Assembly (NCBI GenBank): GCA_964558115.1
Contig: CAZLCI010000050.1
Span: 1-14,181 of the forward strand
Source: UBA3496 sp964558115
GTDB lineage: Bacteria; UBA8248
Length of the DNA: 14,181 bases
Direction of reading: 5' to 3'
In this document: positions 1 to 8,567 of the stretch, one piece after another
Layout: the number at the start of each line of letters is the position of its first letter
Numbering within the stretch: position 1 is the first letter of the stretch
Position numbers and translations under genes: made by a program
Notes under the pieces: generated by a model
Told to the model about the DNA's origin: nothing
Database searches by the model: none
Seen by the model: the letters and a program-made list of their open reading frames with translations, nothing else

Positions 1-38
1 AATGACATTTTAATTTAACAAAAAAAAAAGTTAAGAAT

Positions 39-1379
39 TTAGAAACTTGAATCATAAATTCCGCTAAATTTGTATGCTTCGTCTAGCAATACAATTGGAT
101 GTAAAACTCTTAGACCCATTCCGCCTTTTCTGGAACCGAAATCTATTTGTATCTGGCAACCTGGATTACCAGTACAGACAATTTCTGCTCCTGTAGAAAC
201 AATGTTATCCATCTTTCTGTCTAATAATCTCATAGACAGATCCGTGTGTGTCAGATTATAACTTCCAGCCGAACCACAACACCAATCGCTTTCAGGAAGA
301 ATACTCATATTAAGGTTTTCTATAGAATTAAGAACCTCTATTGGCTGCGTCCTAACCTTCAATGAATGATAAAGATGACATGCATGATGATATGTAATGT
401 GATGTTCTTTTGGAAGACGCACTTTATGCAAGGGTATCCTAGACAAAAAATCCATTATATCCATAATTTTTTCTCCAAAATATAAAGCATCTTGAAAAAT
501 TGACTTCTGATTAGACAACAAATTCCCGTAATCCCTTAGCATGGCGCCACATCCTGATACTGCTAAAACGATTGCATTAAATTTTTTTAAGTCATCAAAA
601 GCACCAATATTCTCTTTTGCAAGGATTCTCGCAGTTTCTCTATCACCAGCGTGTGCTTGTAAAGCACCACAACAAGTTTGAGATTTTGGAAAAACAACAT
701 GGACTCCATTTGCTTTCAAAACACGAGTAGCAGCAAGATTCACTTCATTAAATAAAACAGACTGTATACAACCCGAAAAAAATGCAACTTTGTATTTTGC
801 TTTTTTATTTCCCTCTTCTTCTGTGGGCTGTAAAATCATATTAGAAATAGCAGGAACTTCCGGCATCATTGGTTCTAAATCACGGATTTTATTTGGCAGC
901 AAGGATAATTTCTTTACAAGATTTCTAAGGAAAGTGTTCTGATATATCCAAGTTAAAATACAAAAGAATTGTAAAAGTAAACGGTTCGGTAATAGCCAGC
1001 GGAAAAGAAAGCGTCTAAACAATTTAGAAACTAAACTTCTATTCCTAACTTTTTCTAATCCCTCACGAGCAGACTCTATAAGAGAGCTGTATTCTACCCC
1101 TGAAGGACATGCCGTTTCACATGCTCTACAATCTAAACATCGATCCAGATGTTTTATGACTGTTTCATTTACACCTATCTCTCCATCCTTGACCATCTTA
1201 ATTAGATAAATTCTTCCTCTTGGAGAATCCATTTCATTACCAAGTAATGAATATGTAGGGCAAGTAGTCGTACAAAAACCGCAATGTATACACTTTTGAA
1301 TTATTTCACTATCAGGACCGAAATCACCAAGAAAAGGATTTTGTTCTGATTGATCTATCTTTTTAAGTTTTAAACTCAT
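39..1379 (-). CDS. glcF: Glycolate oxidase iron-sulfur subunit GlcF
   Basis: This is the electron-transfer subunit of the membrane-associated GlcDEF complex, which passes electrons from glycolate oxidation to the respiratory chain. The 446-residue protein has two N-terminal [4Fe-4S] motifs, C30-x2-C33-x2-C36-x3-C40 and C81-x2-C84-x2-C87-x3-C91, each followed by proline. Two cysteine-rich CCG domains follow (CCG at 236-238 and CCGSAG at 367-372, with C334 in a HHACH context), as in GlcF, LutA and heterodisulfide reductase B-like proteins. Length and domain order are normal for GlcF. The ATG overlaps the glcE stop codon as ATGA, so translation is probably coupled. It is the last gene of the five-gene minus-strand operon. 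Its TAA is followed by an AT-only stretch with a T-run on the coding strand but no GC-rich hairpin. LutA or a GlpC-like protein is a less likely alternative because glcD and glcE lie next to it. Confidence 0.95.
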   Translation of the reverse strand: MSLKLKKIDQSEQNPFLGDFGPDSEIIQKCIHCGFCTTTCPTYSLLGNEMDSPRGRIYLIKMVKDGEIGVNETVIKHLDRCLDCRACETACPSGVEYSSLIESAREGLEKVRNRSLVSKLFRRFLFRWLLPNRLLLQFFCILTWIYQNTFLRNLVKKLSLLPNKIRDLEPMMPEVPAISNMILQPTEEEGNKKAKYKVAFFSGCIQSVLFNEVNLAATRVLKANGVHVVFPKSQTCCGALQAHAGDRETARILAKENIGAFDDLKKFNAIVLAVSGCGAMLRDYGNLLSNQKSIFQDALYFGEKIMDIMDFLSRIPLHKVRLPKEHHITYHHACHLYHSLKVRTQPIEVLNSIENLNMSILPESDWCCGSAGSYNLTHTDLSMRLLDRKMDNIVSTGAEIVCTGNPGCQIQIDFGSRKGGMGLRVLHPIVLLDEAYKFSGIYDSSF

Positions 1380-2728
1380 AACTTATTAATAAACCTTCCG
1401 GGGCTAAGAATTTGATTCGGATCAAGCTTTTTCTTTATATTTGACATTAAATTAAGAGCAACAGGGGAAACTGAGTCTTCACCCCAAACTGAATTCGTAT
1501 TAGATAGTTCATGAGGTCCCTGTTCTAAGAAAACATTGACATAACGCCCATTTTCTTTTTTTGATCCCTCCAAACAATGAGATGAAAAAATTTTCCAGCT
1601 TCTATCATGATCTTCTATTGTTCCTATTCCATCTATCCAACATTGAAAAATTCCACTTCCAGCATGTGAAGAGAAATTAAGTTCGTCTACCCTAGGAAAA
1701 GCAGACAGTGCAGCACTATAGAAACGAGGCAATTGATCCAGTCTACCGGAAACTCTAAATGAGATTACTTCTTTACCGATTAATGGAGGATCAATAATAA
1801 CAGAATATAATTTCTTAGTCTGTATCTCATCGAGGCAAAATAAATCCTTGCAATTTTCTTTAGCTATTAAAGATTCAATACGATCAAGCTGTTCTCTTAA
1901 TCCATCTTCAAAATCTGAAACGGCAGCTATGAGACAAAATTTTCCGGGTAGTTCTAGATTCTTGACGGAGATTCGATTCGAACTAAAGATTTCCATAAAA
2001 TCGTAATCAATTGGTTGTTGAATTAATTTTCTACTTACATCAAAAGCATCATTTACATTTTCAAAACCAGCTATACATGCCCCTGTAGATTCAGGTTCTT
2101 TATAGAGCCTTACTGCTAATTCTGTAACAACAGCAAGTGAACCCCAACTGCCAGATAATAATCTAAGAACATCGTAACCTGTAACGTTTTTTACAACTAA
2201 TGCTCCGTAAGTATTACTCCTTCCATCTCCTAATACTACTTTCATCTTCATAAAACGATCTCTAGATCTTCCCCACTTTAATTGCATTGGTCCAGATTTA
2301 TCAGCCATAGCAACACCACCAATAGTTGAGGACTTAGGGAAAGGTGGATCTAAACCCGAAGTTTGAGTTTCTGAATTAGTTAATGCATTTAACTTTTCAA
2401 TTGTCATGCCAGGGCCCACTACTACAGTGAGATCATTTGGGAGAAAATCAATCACATCCGCTATTTTATTAGTCGAGAGTGCAATGTCATATGTATCTGG
2501 AGAATAACCCTTAGTTGAACTCGTCAATCCACCACATGGAATAATTTTTAAACCTAATTCGTTTGCTAACGAAATTGTTCGTACTACTGATTCATGATTT
2601 GTAGGGCTAACAACCAATGAAGGCTTTCGTCCACAAATCTCATAACTATTTAAATTCTCAGTAGACACTAAACAAGACTCTGCAAACTCTTTTTCTATTG
2701 AATTTTGGAATTTATCAATCGAAGACAT
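1376..2728 (-). CDS. glcE: Glycolate oxidase FAD-binding subunit GlcE
   Basis: This is the second flavin-fold subunit of the glycolate oxidase complex. The 450-residue protein has a PCMH-type FAD-binding domain at about residues 35-210: a beta-strand ending in VVSPT (39-43), the pyrophosphate-loop region IIPCGG (62-67), a STIGG segment (134-138), and the GlcE hallmark VVKNVTGYD (178-186). The C-terminus carries a short FAD-oxidase tail ending in PGRF. GlcE is usually shorter, around 350-400 residues, and this one has a longer middle and C-terminal part. The ATG lies one base after the glcD stop with no strong Shine-Dalgarno site, so reinitiation from glcD is likely. It ends in TGA, overlapping the glcF ATG; this shows that TGA serves as a stop in this genome. 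Assignment rests on motif content plus position between glcD and glcF. Confidence 0.92.
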   Translation of the reverse strand: MSSIDKFQNSIEKEFAESCLVSTENLNSYEICGRKPSLVVSPTNHESVVRTISLANELGLKIIPCGGLTSSTKGYSPDTYDIALSTNKIADVIDFLPNDLTVVVGPGMTIEKLNALTNSETQTSGLDPPFPKSSTIGGVAMADKSGPMQLKWGRSRDRFMKMKVVLGDGRSNTYGALVVKNVTGYDVLRLLSGSWGSLAVVTELAVRLYKEPESTGACIAGFENVNDAFDVSRKLIQQPIDYDFMEIFSSNRISVKNLELPGKFCLIAAVSDFEDGLREQLDRIESLIAKENCKDLFCLDEIQTKKLYSVIIDPPLIGKEVISFRVSGRLDQLPRFYSAALSAFPRVDELNFSSHAGSGIFQCWIDGIGTIEDHDRSWKIFSSHCLEGSKKENGRYVNVFLEQGPHELSNTNSVWGEDSVSPVALNLMSNIKKKLDPNQILSPGRFINKL

Positions 2729-2729
2729 T

Positions 2730-4178
2730 TTATTTTGTTAGTCCCAAAAATTTACTAGAAAAGCCCTGCCCTATAGATATTGGAAAAACATATTCTTCAT
2801 TTGGGATAACTTTACCTGGATTAAAAAATCCGATTGGATCAATTGTAGATCTTAAACTATCCATAGTATCAAGCGTTGATTCGTCAAATTGATCTTTCAT
2901 CTCTCGGATTTTTTCTATACCTATTCCATGTTCTCCAGATAAAACTCCTCCTACTCTAATACAGGCCCTCAAAATTTCAGAACCACAATCAACAGCACGT
3001 TCAACCTCCCCAGGAATATTTTCATCGAATAGAACGTTTGGATGTAAACTTCCATCTCCAGCGTGAAAAACGTTCGTAATTCGTAAATTAAATTTTTCTC
3101 CTATTTCTTCAAATTCTGCTAAAACTTGAGCTAACTTTGATCTAGGAACAGTCCCATCTAGACAATAGTAGGAAGGTGAAATAGCTCCAAATGCACCAAA
3201 TGCTTTTTTTCTACCCATCCATAAACTTTCTCTTTCTGTTTCATCTGAAGCAAGATTAAATGACGTACAAGAATTTGATTCACAAATATCCTTAACAATT
3301 TTTTCTAAAGGCTGCATTGAAGAAATAAATCCATCTAATTCAATCAACAAAACTGCTGCAGCACCCTTTGGATATCCTGCTTTAACTACTGTTTCAATCG
3401 CTTCAATCGTATATTTATCCATTAATTCCATAGCTGCTGGAACAGCACCAGAAGCTATAATCTCACTTACGGTTCTGCATGCATCTCCAACCTCTTCGAA
3501 TGAAGCAAGCATAGTCTTAACTCCCTCAGGATTAGGAGTTAATCGAACAGTTATTTCAGTTATTACTCCAAATGTTCCTTCAGAACCAATAAAAAATCCT
3601 CTTAAATCTAGACCCCCTATTTCATGTGCATCAGACCCAATTTGCAATATTTCTCCTGAAGAAAGAACGACCTCTATACCTAAAACATGATTAGTGGTCA
3701 TCCCGTATTTAAGACAATGGGCACCACCAGAATTTTCTGCTACATTTCCTCCAATGGTACATGCCATTTGACTAGAAGGATCTGGCGCGTAGTGAAAGCC
3801 ATGAGGAAGTGCCATCTTTGTTAGTTCTAGATTTACAACTCCTGGCTGGACTCTAGCTATACGATTTTGAAAATCTAACTCTAAAACTTTATTCATTCTA
3901 GTGAAAACTATCAGCACTCCTCCTGACACAGGAGTAGCGCCTCCTGAAAGACACGTGCCAGCTCCTCTTGGTATGATTGGTACTTCATTTTCTAAGCAAA
4001 TTTTGACAATTTGACTAACTTGTTCAGAAGTTTCAGGGAGGACTACAAAAATTGGAGTTCCTTTATACAAAGTTAGAGCATCACAATCATAGGTTTTCAT
4101 AGCTATAGGATCTGAATGAATAAAGTCTTCTCCTACTATTTTCAATAGTTCTTGATTTAACTTTTCATAGTCAGTCAA
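2730..4178 (-). CDS. glcD: Glycolate oxidase catalytic FAD subunit GlcD
   Basis: This is the catalytic flavoprotein that oxidises glycolate (and often D-lactate) to the 2-oxoacid. The 482-residue length fits the family (about 480-500). The N-terminal PCMH FAD domain has the loop PRGAGTCLSGGA (70-81) and IGGNVAENSGG (142-152). The C-terminal FAD-oxidase domain has FHAGDGSLHPN (371-381), which carries the family's conserved active-site histidines, then SGEHGIG (414-420) and NPGKV (453-457). The start is TTG: no ATG lies nearby, and a GAGG Shine-Dalgarno site sits 8 bases upstream. The gene follows the Ldh2-family gene with a 27-base gap and precedes glcE by one base. FAD-dependent D-lactate or D-2-hydroxyglutarate dehydrogenases are close relatives, but the glcE and glcF neighbours favour GlcD. 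The real substrate could be another 2-hydroxyacid, given the unusual upstream genes. Confidence 0.94.
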   Translation of the reverse strand: MTDYEKLNQELLKIVGEDFIHSDPIAMKTYDCDALTLYKGTPIFVVLPETSEQVSQIVKICLENEVPIIPRGAGTCLSGGATPVSGGVLIVFTRMNKVLELDFQNRIARVQPGVVNLELTKMALPHGFHYAPDPSSQMACTIGGNVAENSGGAHCLKYGMTTNHVLGIEVVLSSGEILQIGSDAHEIGGLDLRGFFIGSEGTFGVITEITVRLTPNPEGVKTMLASFEEVGDACRTVSEIIASGAVPAAMELMDKYTIEAIETVVKAGYPKGAAAVLLIELDGFISSMQPLEKIVKDICESNSCTSFNLASDETERESLWMGRKKAFGAFGAISPSYYCLDGTVPRSKLAQVLAEFEEIGEKFNLRITNVFHAGDGSLHPNVLFDENIPGEVERAVDCGSEILRACIRVGGVLSGEHGIGIEKIREMKDQFDESTLDTMDSLRSTIDPIGFFNPGKVIPNEEYVFPISIGQGFSSKFLGLTK

Positions 4179-4205
4179 TTATTCAACCTCAATTTAAATC
4201 TAAAC

Positions 4206-5258
4206 TCAAACATCACATATTACATTTAATTCAGAGCATAAGTCATTGATTTTTAACCATATAGCATTTTCAATTATTAATCCTTCCCTGAGTCTTTTTT
4301 TGCGTTCTTTATAAGCTCTTTCTCCTGGGATCCTTATCTCATCGTTTCCTTCTGATTTAACAGTAGATTTTACTTCTGACAAATGTTCAAATACTAGATT
4401 TCTAAATGCGTCGGCGTCACCAAATGAAGAAGGGTCAATTGCAATAAACAAATCCCCTTTGTCATAGTGCCCATCTGCGACAGATTGTGCCAAAGGTTTT
4501 CCAACCTTAGCCCCAAGCAAAGGACCAGCAAGCAAACCAATTGTCAAACAAAGTCCATAACCTTTGTGACCACCAAAAGGTGTAAGAGCACCTTTAGATG
4601 CTTGATTTGGATCTGTAGTAGGTATTCCATCCGGGCCAAGTGCAGTACCTTCTGGAATTTCCTCTCCTTCTACCGCAGCTTTAATAACCGAACCATTTGA
4701 AATTGAACTTGTTGCAAAATCTAACAAATACGGATCTTCTGTCGTGGAAGGAATAGATATTGCTAATGGATTTGTTCCAAGAAGTCTCTCAATACCTCCC
4801 ATAGGATGGACTAGTGGTGTGGTAATACCTAGAACTATACCAACACAACCCATTTTTGCAATTAGTTCCGCATAATAACCAGTCAAACAAATATGATCAC
4901 AATTGACGACTCCTACCGTAGAACATCCATTTTCCAATGCTTTTTTTGCTGCTAGCATTGCACCAAACTTTGCACCTACAGATCCAATTGATCTATCGCC
5001 TTCTACCAAAAAACAAGACCCATTTTCTTTTGTAATATACGGTCTAGCCGTAGGATTAATCATTTGACTTTGAATTCTATCAACAATTGCTGGCAATCTT
5101 ATCAATCCATGGGTTTCATAACCTCTTAGATCTGCCTCAATAAGAACATCTGCTGTTGTCTCAGCAGAACTCGCATCACATCCAACTGCGAGAAGTATCT
5201 CTATCATTAATTTTCGCAAACGTTTTTCAGAAATCTTTATCCCAATTTCTTTGTTCAT
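4206..5258 (-). CDS. Ldh2/malate-type NAD(P)-dependent 2-hydroxyacid dehydrogenase
   Basis: This belongs to the malate/L-lactate/ureidoglycolate dehydrogenase (Ldh2, AllD, ComC) family, which oxidises 2-hydroxyacids with NAD(P) in the cytoplasm and is unrelated to classical LDH/MDH. Seen in the 350-residue product: RGYETHG (45-51) with the family's conserved His50, a second conserved histidine in NCDHICLTGYY (His122), GTNPLAISIP (161-170), DFATS near 180-184, and PFGGHKGYGL (227-236). The ATG at 5258 is chosen over an upstream in-frame TTG at 5273 because a GGAG site (5264-5267) lies 5 bases before it. It ends in TGA, 27 bases before glcD, within the same operon. Substrate cannot be read from sequence: malate, lactate, ureidoglycolate and sulfolactate enzymes all share these motifs. 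Pairing with GlcDEF suggests that two different 2-hydroxyacids, or both enantiomers of one, are handled together; that is inference. Confidence 0.88.
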   Translation of the reverse strand: MNKEIGIKISEKRLRKLMIEILLAVGCDASSAETTADVLIEADLRGYETHGLIRLPAIVDRIQSQMINPTARPYITKENGSCFLVEGDRSIGSVGAKFGAMLAAKKALENGCSTVGVVNCDHICLTGYYAELIAKMGCVGIVLGITTPLVHPMGGIERLLGTNPLAISIPSTTEDPYLLDFATSSISNGSVIKAAVEGEEIPEGTALGPDGIPTTDPNQASKGALTPFGGHKGYGLCLTIGLLAGPLLGAKVGKPLAQSVADGHYDKGDLFIAIDPSSFGDADAFRNLVFEHLSEVKSTVKSEGNDEIRIPGERAYKERKKRLREGLIIENAIWLKINDLCSELNVICDV

Positions 5259-5277
5259 AAAATCTCCGTTCAAGTTT

Positions 5278-5787
5278 CTAAAGATCTGGATTCGGCGCAG
5301 ATACTGATTTCCTTGTGATCTTCATCATCCAACAATAAATCTCAATTCTGTTTCCATCTGGATCTAAAAAGTAAAACGCATGGCTCCCACTTCCTCCTGT
5401 AAAACTATTTGGATCATCGCCTTCATTCCCATGCACATAAGGACCCGAAACAAGTTCTACCCCACATGATTTTACATGTTCAAGGGCATCAAGCCAATCT
5501 TCACGGTTATCCACTTTAAAAGCTAAATGATGTAACCCAACCTGTTTCTTATATTCAGAATCTTGCTTATCCAGTCCTACTCTTTCAACATCTTCAGGAA
5601 GTTCAAAAAGAACTAAGTCATGATGATACTCATCACACCTCATAAAACAAATAGGACGGGAAAAATCTGGAGGACCCCACTTTCCTGTTAACTTAAGTCC
5701 AACTACACTTCTATAAAATTCAATAGAGTTCTCTACATTACTTACATGTATTGCCATGTGTCCAATCCCAGAAAGTTTACAAGGCAT
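5278..5787 (-). CDS. VOC-superfamily metalloprotein (extradiol dioxygenase/glyoxalase fold)
   Basis: This is a vicinal-oxygen-chelate protein of 169 residues with two beta-alpha-beta-beta-beta modules. Expected metal ligands are present: His10 in GHMAIHV near the N-terminus, His87 in LHHLAF and Glu149 in DGNRIEIYC. These match the His-His-Glu triad of type I extradiol dioxygenases; the glyoxalase I family uses similar positions. It starts at ATG 5787 because a GAGGAG site lies 7 bases upstream; an in-frame TTG at 5802 falls next to that site and is unlikely. It is the first gene of the operon, and its TAG is 19 bases from the Ldh2-family start. The exact reaction is unknown: ring-cleavage dioxygenase, glyoxalase, or a lyase acting on the operon's hydroxyacid are all possible. 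The long loop between strands (about residues 117-138, PYVHG to GGSGS) resembles catechol-dioxygenase-like VOC proteins. Confidence 0.82.
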   Translation of the reverse strand: MPCKLSGIGHMAIHVSNVENSIEFYRSVVGLKLTGKWGPPDFSRPICFMRCDEYHHDLVLFELPEDVERVGLDKQDSEYKKQVGLHHLAFKVDNREDWLDALEHVKSCGVELVSGPYVHGNEGDDPNSFTGGSGSHAFYFLDPDGNRIEIYCWMMKITRKSVSAPNPDL

Positions 5788-5794
5788 GCTCTTG

Positions 5795-5800
5795 CTCCTC
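5795..5800 (-). promoter_or_regulatory. Ribosome binding site deciding the VOC gene start
   Basis: GAGGAG on the minus strand sits 7 bases before ATG 5787. The alternative TTG at 5802 overlaps this site, so it cannot be the start served by it. This fixes the N-terminus at ATG 5787. Confidence 0.75.
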
Positions 5801-5832
5801 AATATTGAAGTATACGTTTTGTTTAATAATCC

Positions 5833-5862
5833 ATTATGTGCATGCAGCGATTATTGAATCAA
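5833..5862 (-). promoter_or_regulatory. Candidate sigma70-type promoter of the VOC-Ldh2-glcDEF operon
   Basis: On the minus strand, TTGATT (5862-5857) and CATAAT (5838-5833) are separated by 18 bases, which matches -35 and -10 elements reasonably well (4/6 and 5/6). Transcription would start near 5826 and leave a leader of about 40 bases before ATG 5787. It lies in the 147-base gap after leuS, the only sizeable gap upstream of the operon. A near-palindrome, TTGATTCAA, covers the -35 box and could bind a regulator, but that is speculative. Confidence 0.4.
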
Positions 5863-5934
5863 GCAAAAAGAGTTCTTTTTCAGTATGAAATATGTTTGTT
5901 ATTAAAAACGAAGACAAAACAAGGATTGCATAAA

Positions 5935-8547
5935 CTAATCTTTGACAATAATATTTACGAGTCGTCCTTTGACCACTATATGCTTAACTATTTCTTTTCC
6001 ATCTAAGTATGCTTTGGAAACTTCTTCTGCTTTTTCAATAAGTTCATCGTCTTCTGCATCTGGAAGAGCTTCAAAAGTTCTTCTTGTCTTCCCATTAATT
6101 TGAACCGCGAACTCTTTTTCTTCAGAAGAAATTGCCGCTTGATCAACAATTGGCCATTTCTCCAAGAAAATACTTTTCGATAAATGAGATTTGTCTAACA
6201 AACTCCAAAGTTCTTCACAAAGGTGAGGAGCCATAGGAGACATACAAAAAAGCAAAATCTCTGCGGCCTCTCTCTGGACAGATAATTCAGCCTTAGGATT
6301 ATTTCGAATTGAAGAACATAACTCCATTACTCTTGCTACAGCAGTGTTAAACGAAAAAGTTTTTTCGTAAACTTCTGTAACATATTGCAATGCAAAATGT
6401 GCATCCCTTCTCAACCTCTTCCCTTGTTCCGATAGATTCGAATAATCTACTTGAGATGACGAAACATTCTTCCAAGATTCCATTTTCTCAGAAAATGTAC
6501 TCCAGAGCCTTTGCAAAAAGCGATGCACTCCTATCAAGCCATCTTCTCTCCATTCTTTATCTCTTTCTGGAGGACCAATAAAAAGTGTATATAATCTTCC
6601 AGCATCCGCACCATACTTTCCCGTACAGTCTTCAATGGAAACTCCATTCAACTTACTCTTACTCATTACTGACATTTCTCCTACTACAGCATCTCCTATG
6701 CTATATCCACTTCCATTCGGGCCTTCTTTTATAATCACATTGTTTTTTTCATCTACGTTGCTATAAGGCACCCAAGTCAATCCCCTGCTTTCTTTAAGCC
6801 TAAATGCAGTTCTGCAAACCATCCCCTGCGTGAAGAGATTTTCAAAAGGTTCCTCAAACGAGACATATCCCATGTCAAACAAAACTTTCGTAAAGAACCG
6901 AGAGTATAGAAGATGCATAATTGCATGCTCTGCCCCCCCTATATACTGACTTACCGGCATCCATGAATTAACTTCATTTTGATCAAAAATTTGATTTTCT
7001 AACCTAGGAGAAATAAATCGAAGGAAATACCAGGAAGAATCAACAAAAGTATCCATAGTGTCTGTTTCTCTTCTAGCAGGCTTACCTGTAACGGGACTAA
7101 CCAAATTCAAAAAATCTTTACTGGAACTTAGAGGATTACCACCCCGACCAGTAAATTCAACATCCCTAGGATGAACAACTGGAAGATACTCATCTGGAAC
7201 TGGGTTAAAAGAACCATCCTCTTCATAAATTACAGGTATAGGCACACCCCAATAACGTTGCCTAGAAATCAACCAATCTCTAATTCTCCAATTAACCGTT
7301 TTATCTCCAAAACTTTTTTCAGAAAAAAATGAAACCATTTCAGGATATGCTTCCCTATTGGGCTTTCCATCAAAAGGTCCCGAATTTGACATAAACCCAT
7401 CTTCTACATAAGCCTCACTCATTTCATTTGGGACCAATGATTCTTCTGAATTCTGAATAACTACCTTAATCGGCAGATCGTATTTTCTAGCAAAGAGAAA
7501 ATCTCTTTGATCATGGGCAGGAACTCCCATCACTATACCAGTTCCGTATTCCATTAAGGCATAATCTGCTACAAGCAAAGGAACCGAATCGCCATTGACA
7601 GGATTAGTAAGATTGTGACCTGTAAAAACTCCAAATTTATCCTGTTCCTCACTCATTCTTTCTGCAGAACTCTTTGAGCGCATTTCGTCTATAGATGTTT
7701 TAATGGATGATGCATTAGGATTATCAACAAGCAACGTATCCACCAAAGGATGTTCTGGAGCACAAACAACAAAAGTGACGCCGTAAACCGTATCAGGACG
7801 TGTAGTGAAAACAGACAAAACTTCTCCCGTAGATTCCAGTTTAAAATCAATACGAGCACCTTCACTTCTACCTAGCCAATTTCTTTGTTGCTGCTTTACA
7901 TTTTCCGGCCAACCTACCAAACCATCTAAATCATCAAGCAATCTTTGTGCATAATCTGTTATTCGCAAAAACCATTGACTCAGCCATTTTTTTTCAACAG
8001 TTGCTCCACTTCTCCAAGCAATCCCATCGTGAATTTGTTCATTAGCCAAAACGGTTTCATCTACTGGATCCCAATTGACAAGAGCCTCCCTTTTATATGC
8101 GAGTCCTTGCTCCAACATTCTAAGAAACAACCATTGAGTCCAACGATAATATCCAGGGTGAGCAGTCGAAATTTCACGTGGCCAATCGTAACAAAGCCCA
8201 GCTAGCTTTAATTGTCTTTTCATATTGTTAATATTTTTTTGTGTCCACTCAGCAGGATGGACTCCCGCTTGAATCGCAGCATTTTCTGCGGGAAGACCAA
8301 GGGCATCCCAACCCATTGGATGAAGAACCCTATAGCCATTCATATTGCGAAAACGACTGATTGCATCGCCCATGGTATAATTACATGCATGCCCCATGTG
8401 AAGATCACCAGAAGGATATGGAAACATCATTAAACAGTAATATGACGGTTTGTCTTTTGCTCCATCTTCAGTATGAAAGATTTTATTTTCTTCCCAAAAA
8501 TCTTGCCACTTTTTTTCATACTTCTCAGGAATATATTCACCTAGCAT
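5935..8547 (-). CDS. leuS: Leucyl-tRNA synthetase
   Basis: This class I aminoacyl-tRNA synthetase charges tRNA-Leu and hydrolyses mischarged products. The 870-residue product is normal for bacterial LeuRS. Seen in order: the HIGH motif as HMGH (50-53) after FPYPSG; the CP1 editing domain with TTRPDTVYG and, after MGVPAHD, Asp346, equivalent to the editing aspartate of E. coli LeuRS; the RDWLISRQRYWG segment; GGAEHAIMHLLYSRF; the catalytic KMSKS motif as VMSKS (627-631); the anticodon-binding and C-terminal domains. The first Lys of KMSKS is Val here, while the second Lys is kept. ATG 8547 is preferred over the adjacent TTG 8550 because AGAGG (8554-8558) is 6 bases from the ATG. It is the last gene of the probable mgtE-ybgC-leuS unit, 20 bases after the thioesterase stop, and ends in TAG. 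No clear terminator hairpin follows. Confidence 0.97.
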   Translation of the reverse strand: MLGEYIPEKYEKKWQDFWEENKIFHTEDGAKDKPSYYCLMMFPYPSGDLHMGHACNYTMGDAISRFRNMNGYRVLHPMGWDALGLPAENAAIQAGVHPAEWTQKNINNMKRQLKLAGLCYDWPREISTAHPGYYRWTQWLFLRMLEQGLAYKREALVNWDPVDETVLANEQIHDGIAWRSGATVEKKWLSQWFLRITDYAQRLLDDLDGLVGWPENVKQQQRNWLGRSEGARIDFKLESTGEVLSVFTTRPDTVYGVTFVVCAPEHPLVDTLLVDNPNASSIKTSIDEMRSKSSAERMSEEQDKFGVFTGHNLTNPVNGDSVPLLVADYALMEYGTGIVMGVPAHDQRDFLFARKYDLPIKVVIQNSEESLVPNEMSEAYVEDGFMSNSGPFDGKPNREAYPEMVSFFSEKSFGDKTVNWRIRDWLISRQRYWGVPIPVIYEEDGSFNPVPDEYLPVVHPRDVEFTGRGGNPLSSSKDFLNLVSPVTGKPARRETDTMDTFVDSSWYFLRFISPRLENQIFDQNEVNSWMPVSQYIGGAEHAIMHLLYSRFFTKVLFDMGYVSFEEPFENLFTQGMVCRTAFRLKESRGLTWVPYSNVDEKNNVIIKEGPNGSGYSIGDAVVGEMSVMSKSKLNGVSIEDCTGKYGADAGRLYTLFIGPPERDKEWREDGLIGVHRFLQRLWSTFSEKMESWKNVSSSQVDYSNLSEQGKRLRRDAHFALQYVTEVYEKTFSFNTAVARVMELCSSIRNNPKAELSVQREAAEILLFCMSPMAPHLCEELWSLLDKSHLSKSIFLEKWPIVDQAAISSEEKEFAVQINGKTRRTFEALPDAEDDELIEKAEEVSKAYLDGKEIVKHIVVKGRLVNIIVKD

Positions 8548-8567
8548 CAAAAACCTCTAAAGAATTT

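Noticed and set aside
1..38. Rho-independent terminator after glcF (T-run on the coding strand, TTAAC and GTTAA flanking it).
   Set aside because: The possible stem is only five AT-rich pairs around a loop of ten T residues; this is not a stable terminator.
5865..5880. Hairpin AAAAAG/CTTTTT between leuS and the VOC gene as a terminator.
   Set aside because: It is a six-pair, almost all A-T stem in an AT-rich gap, which is expected by chance.
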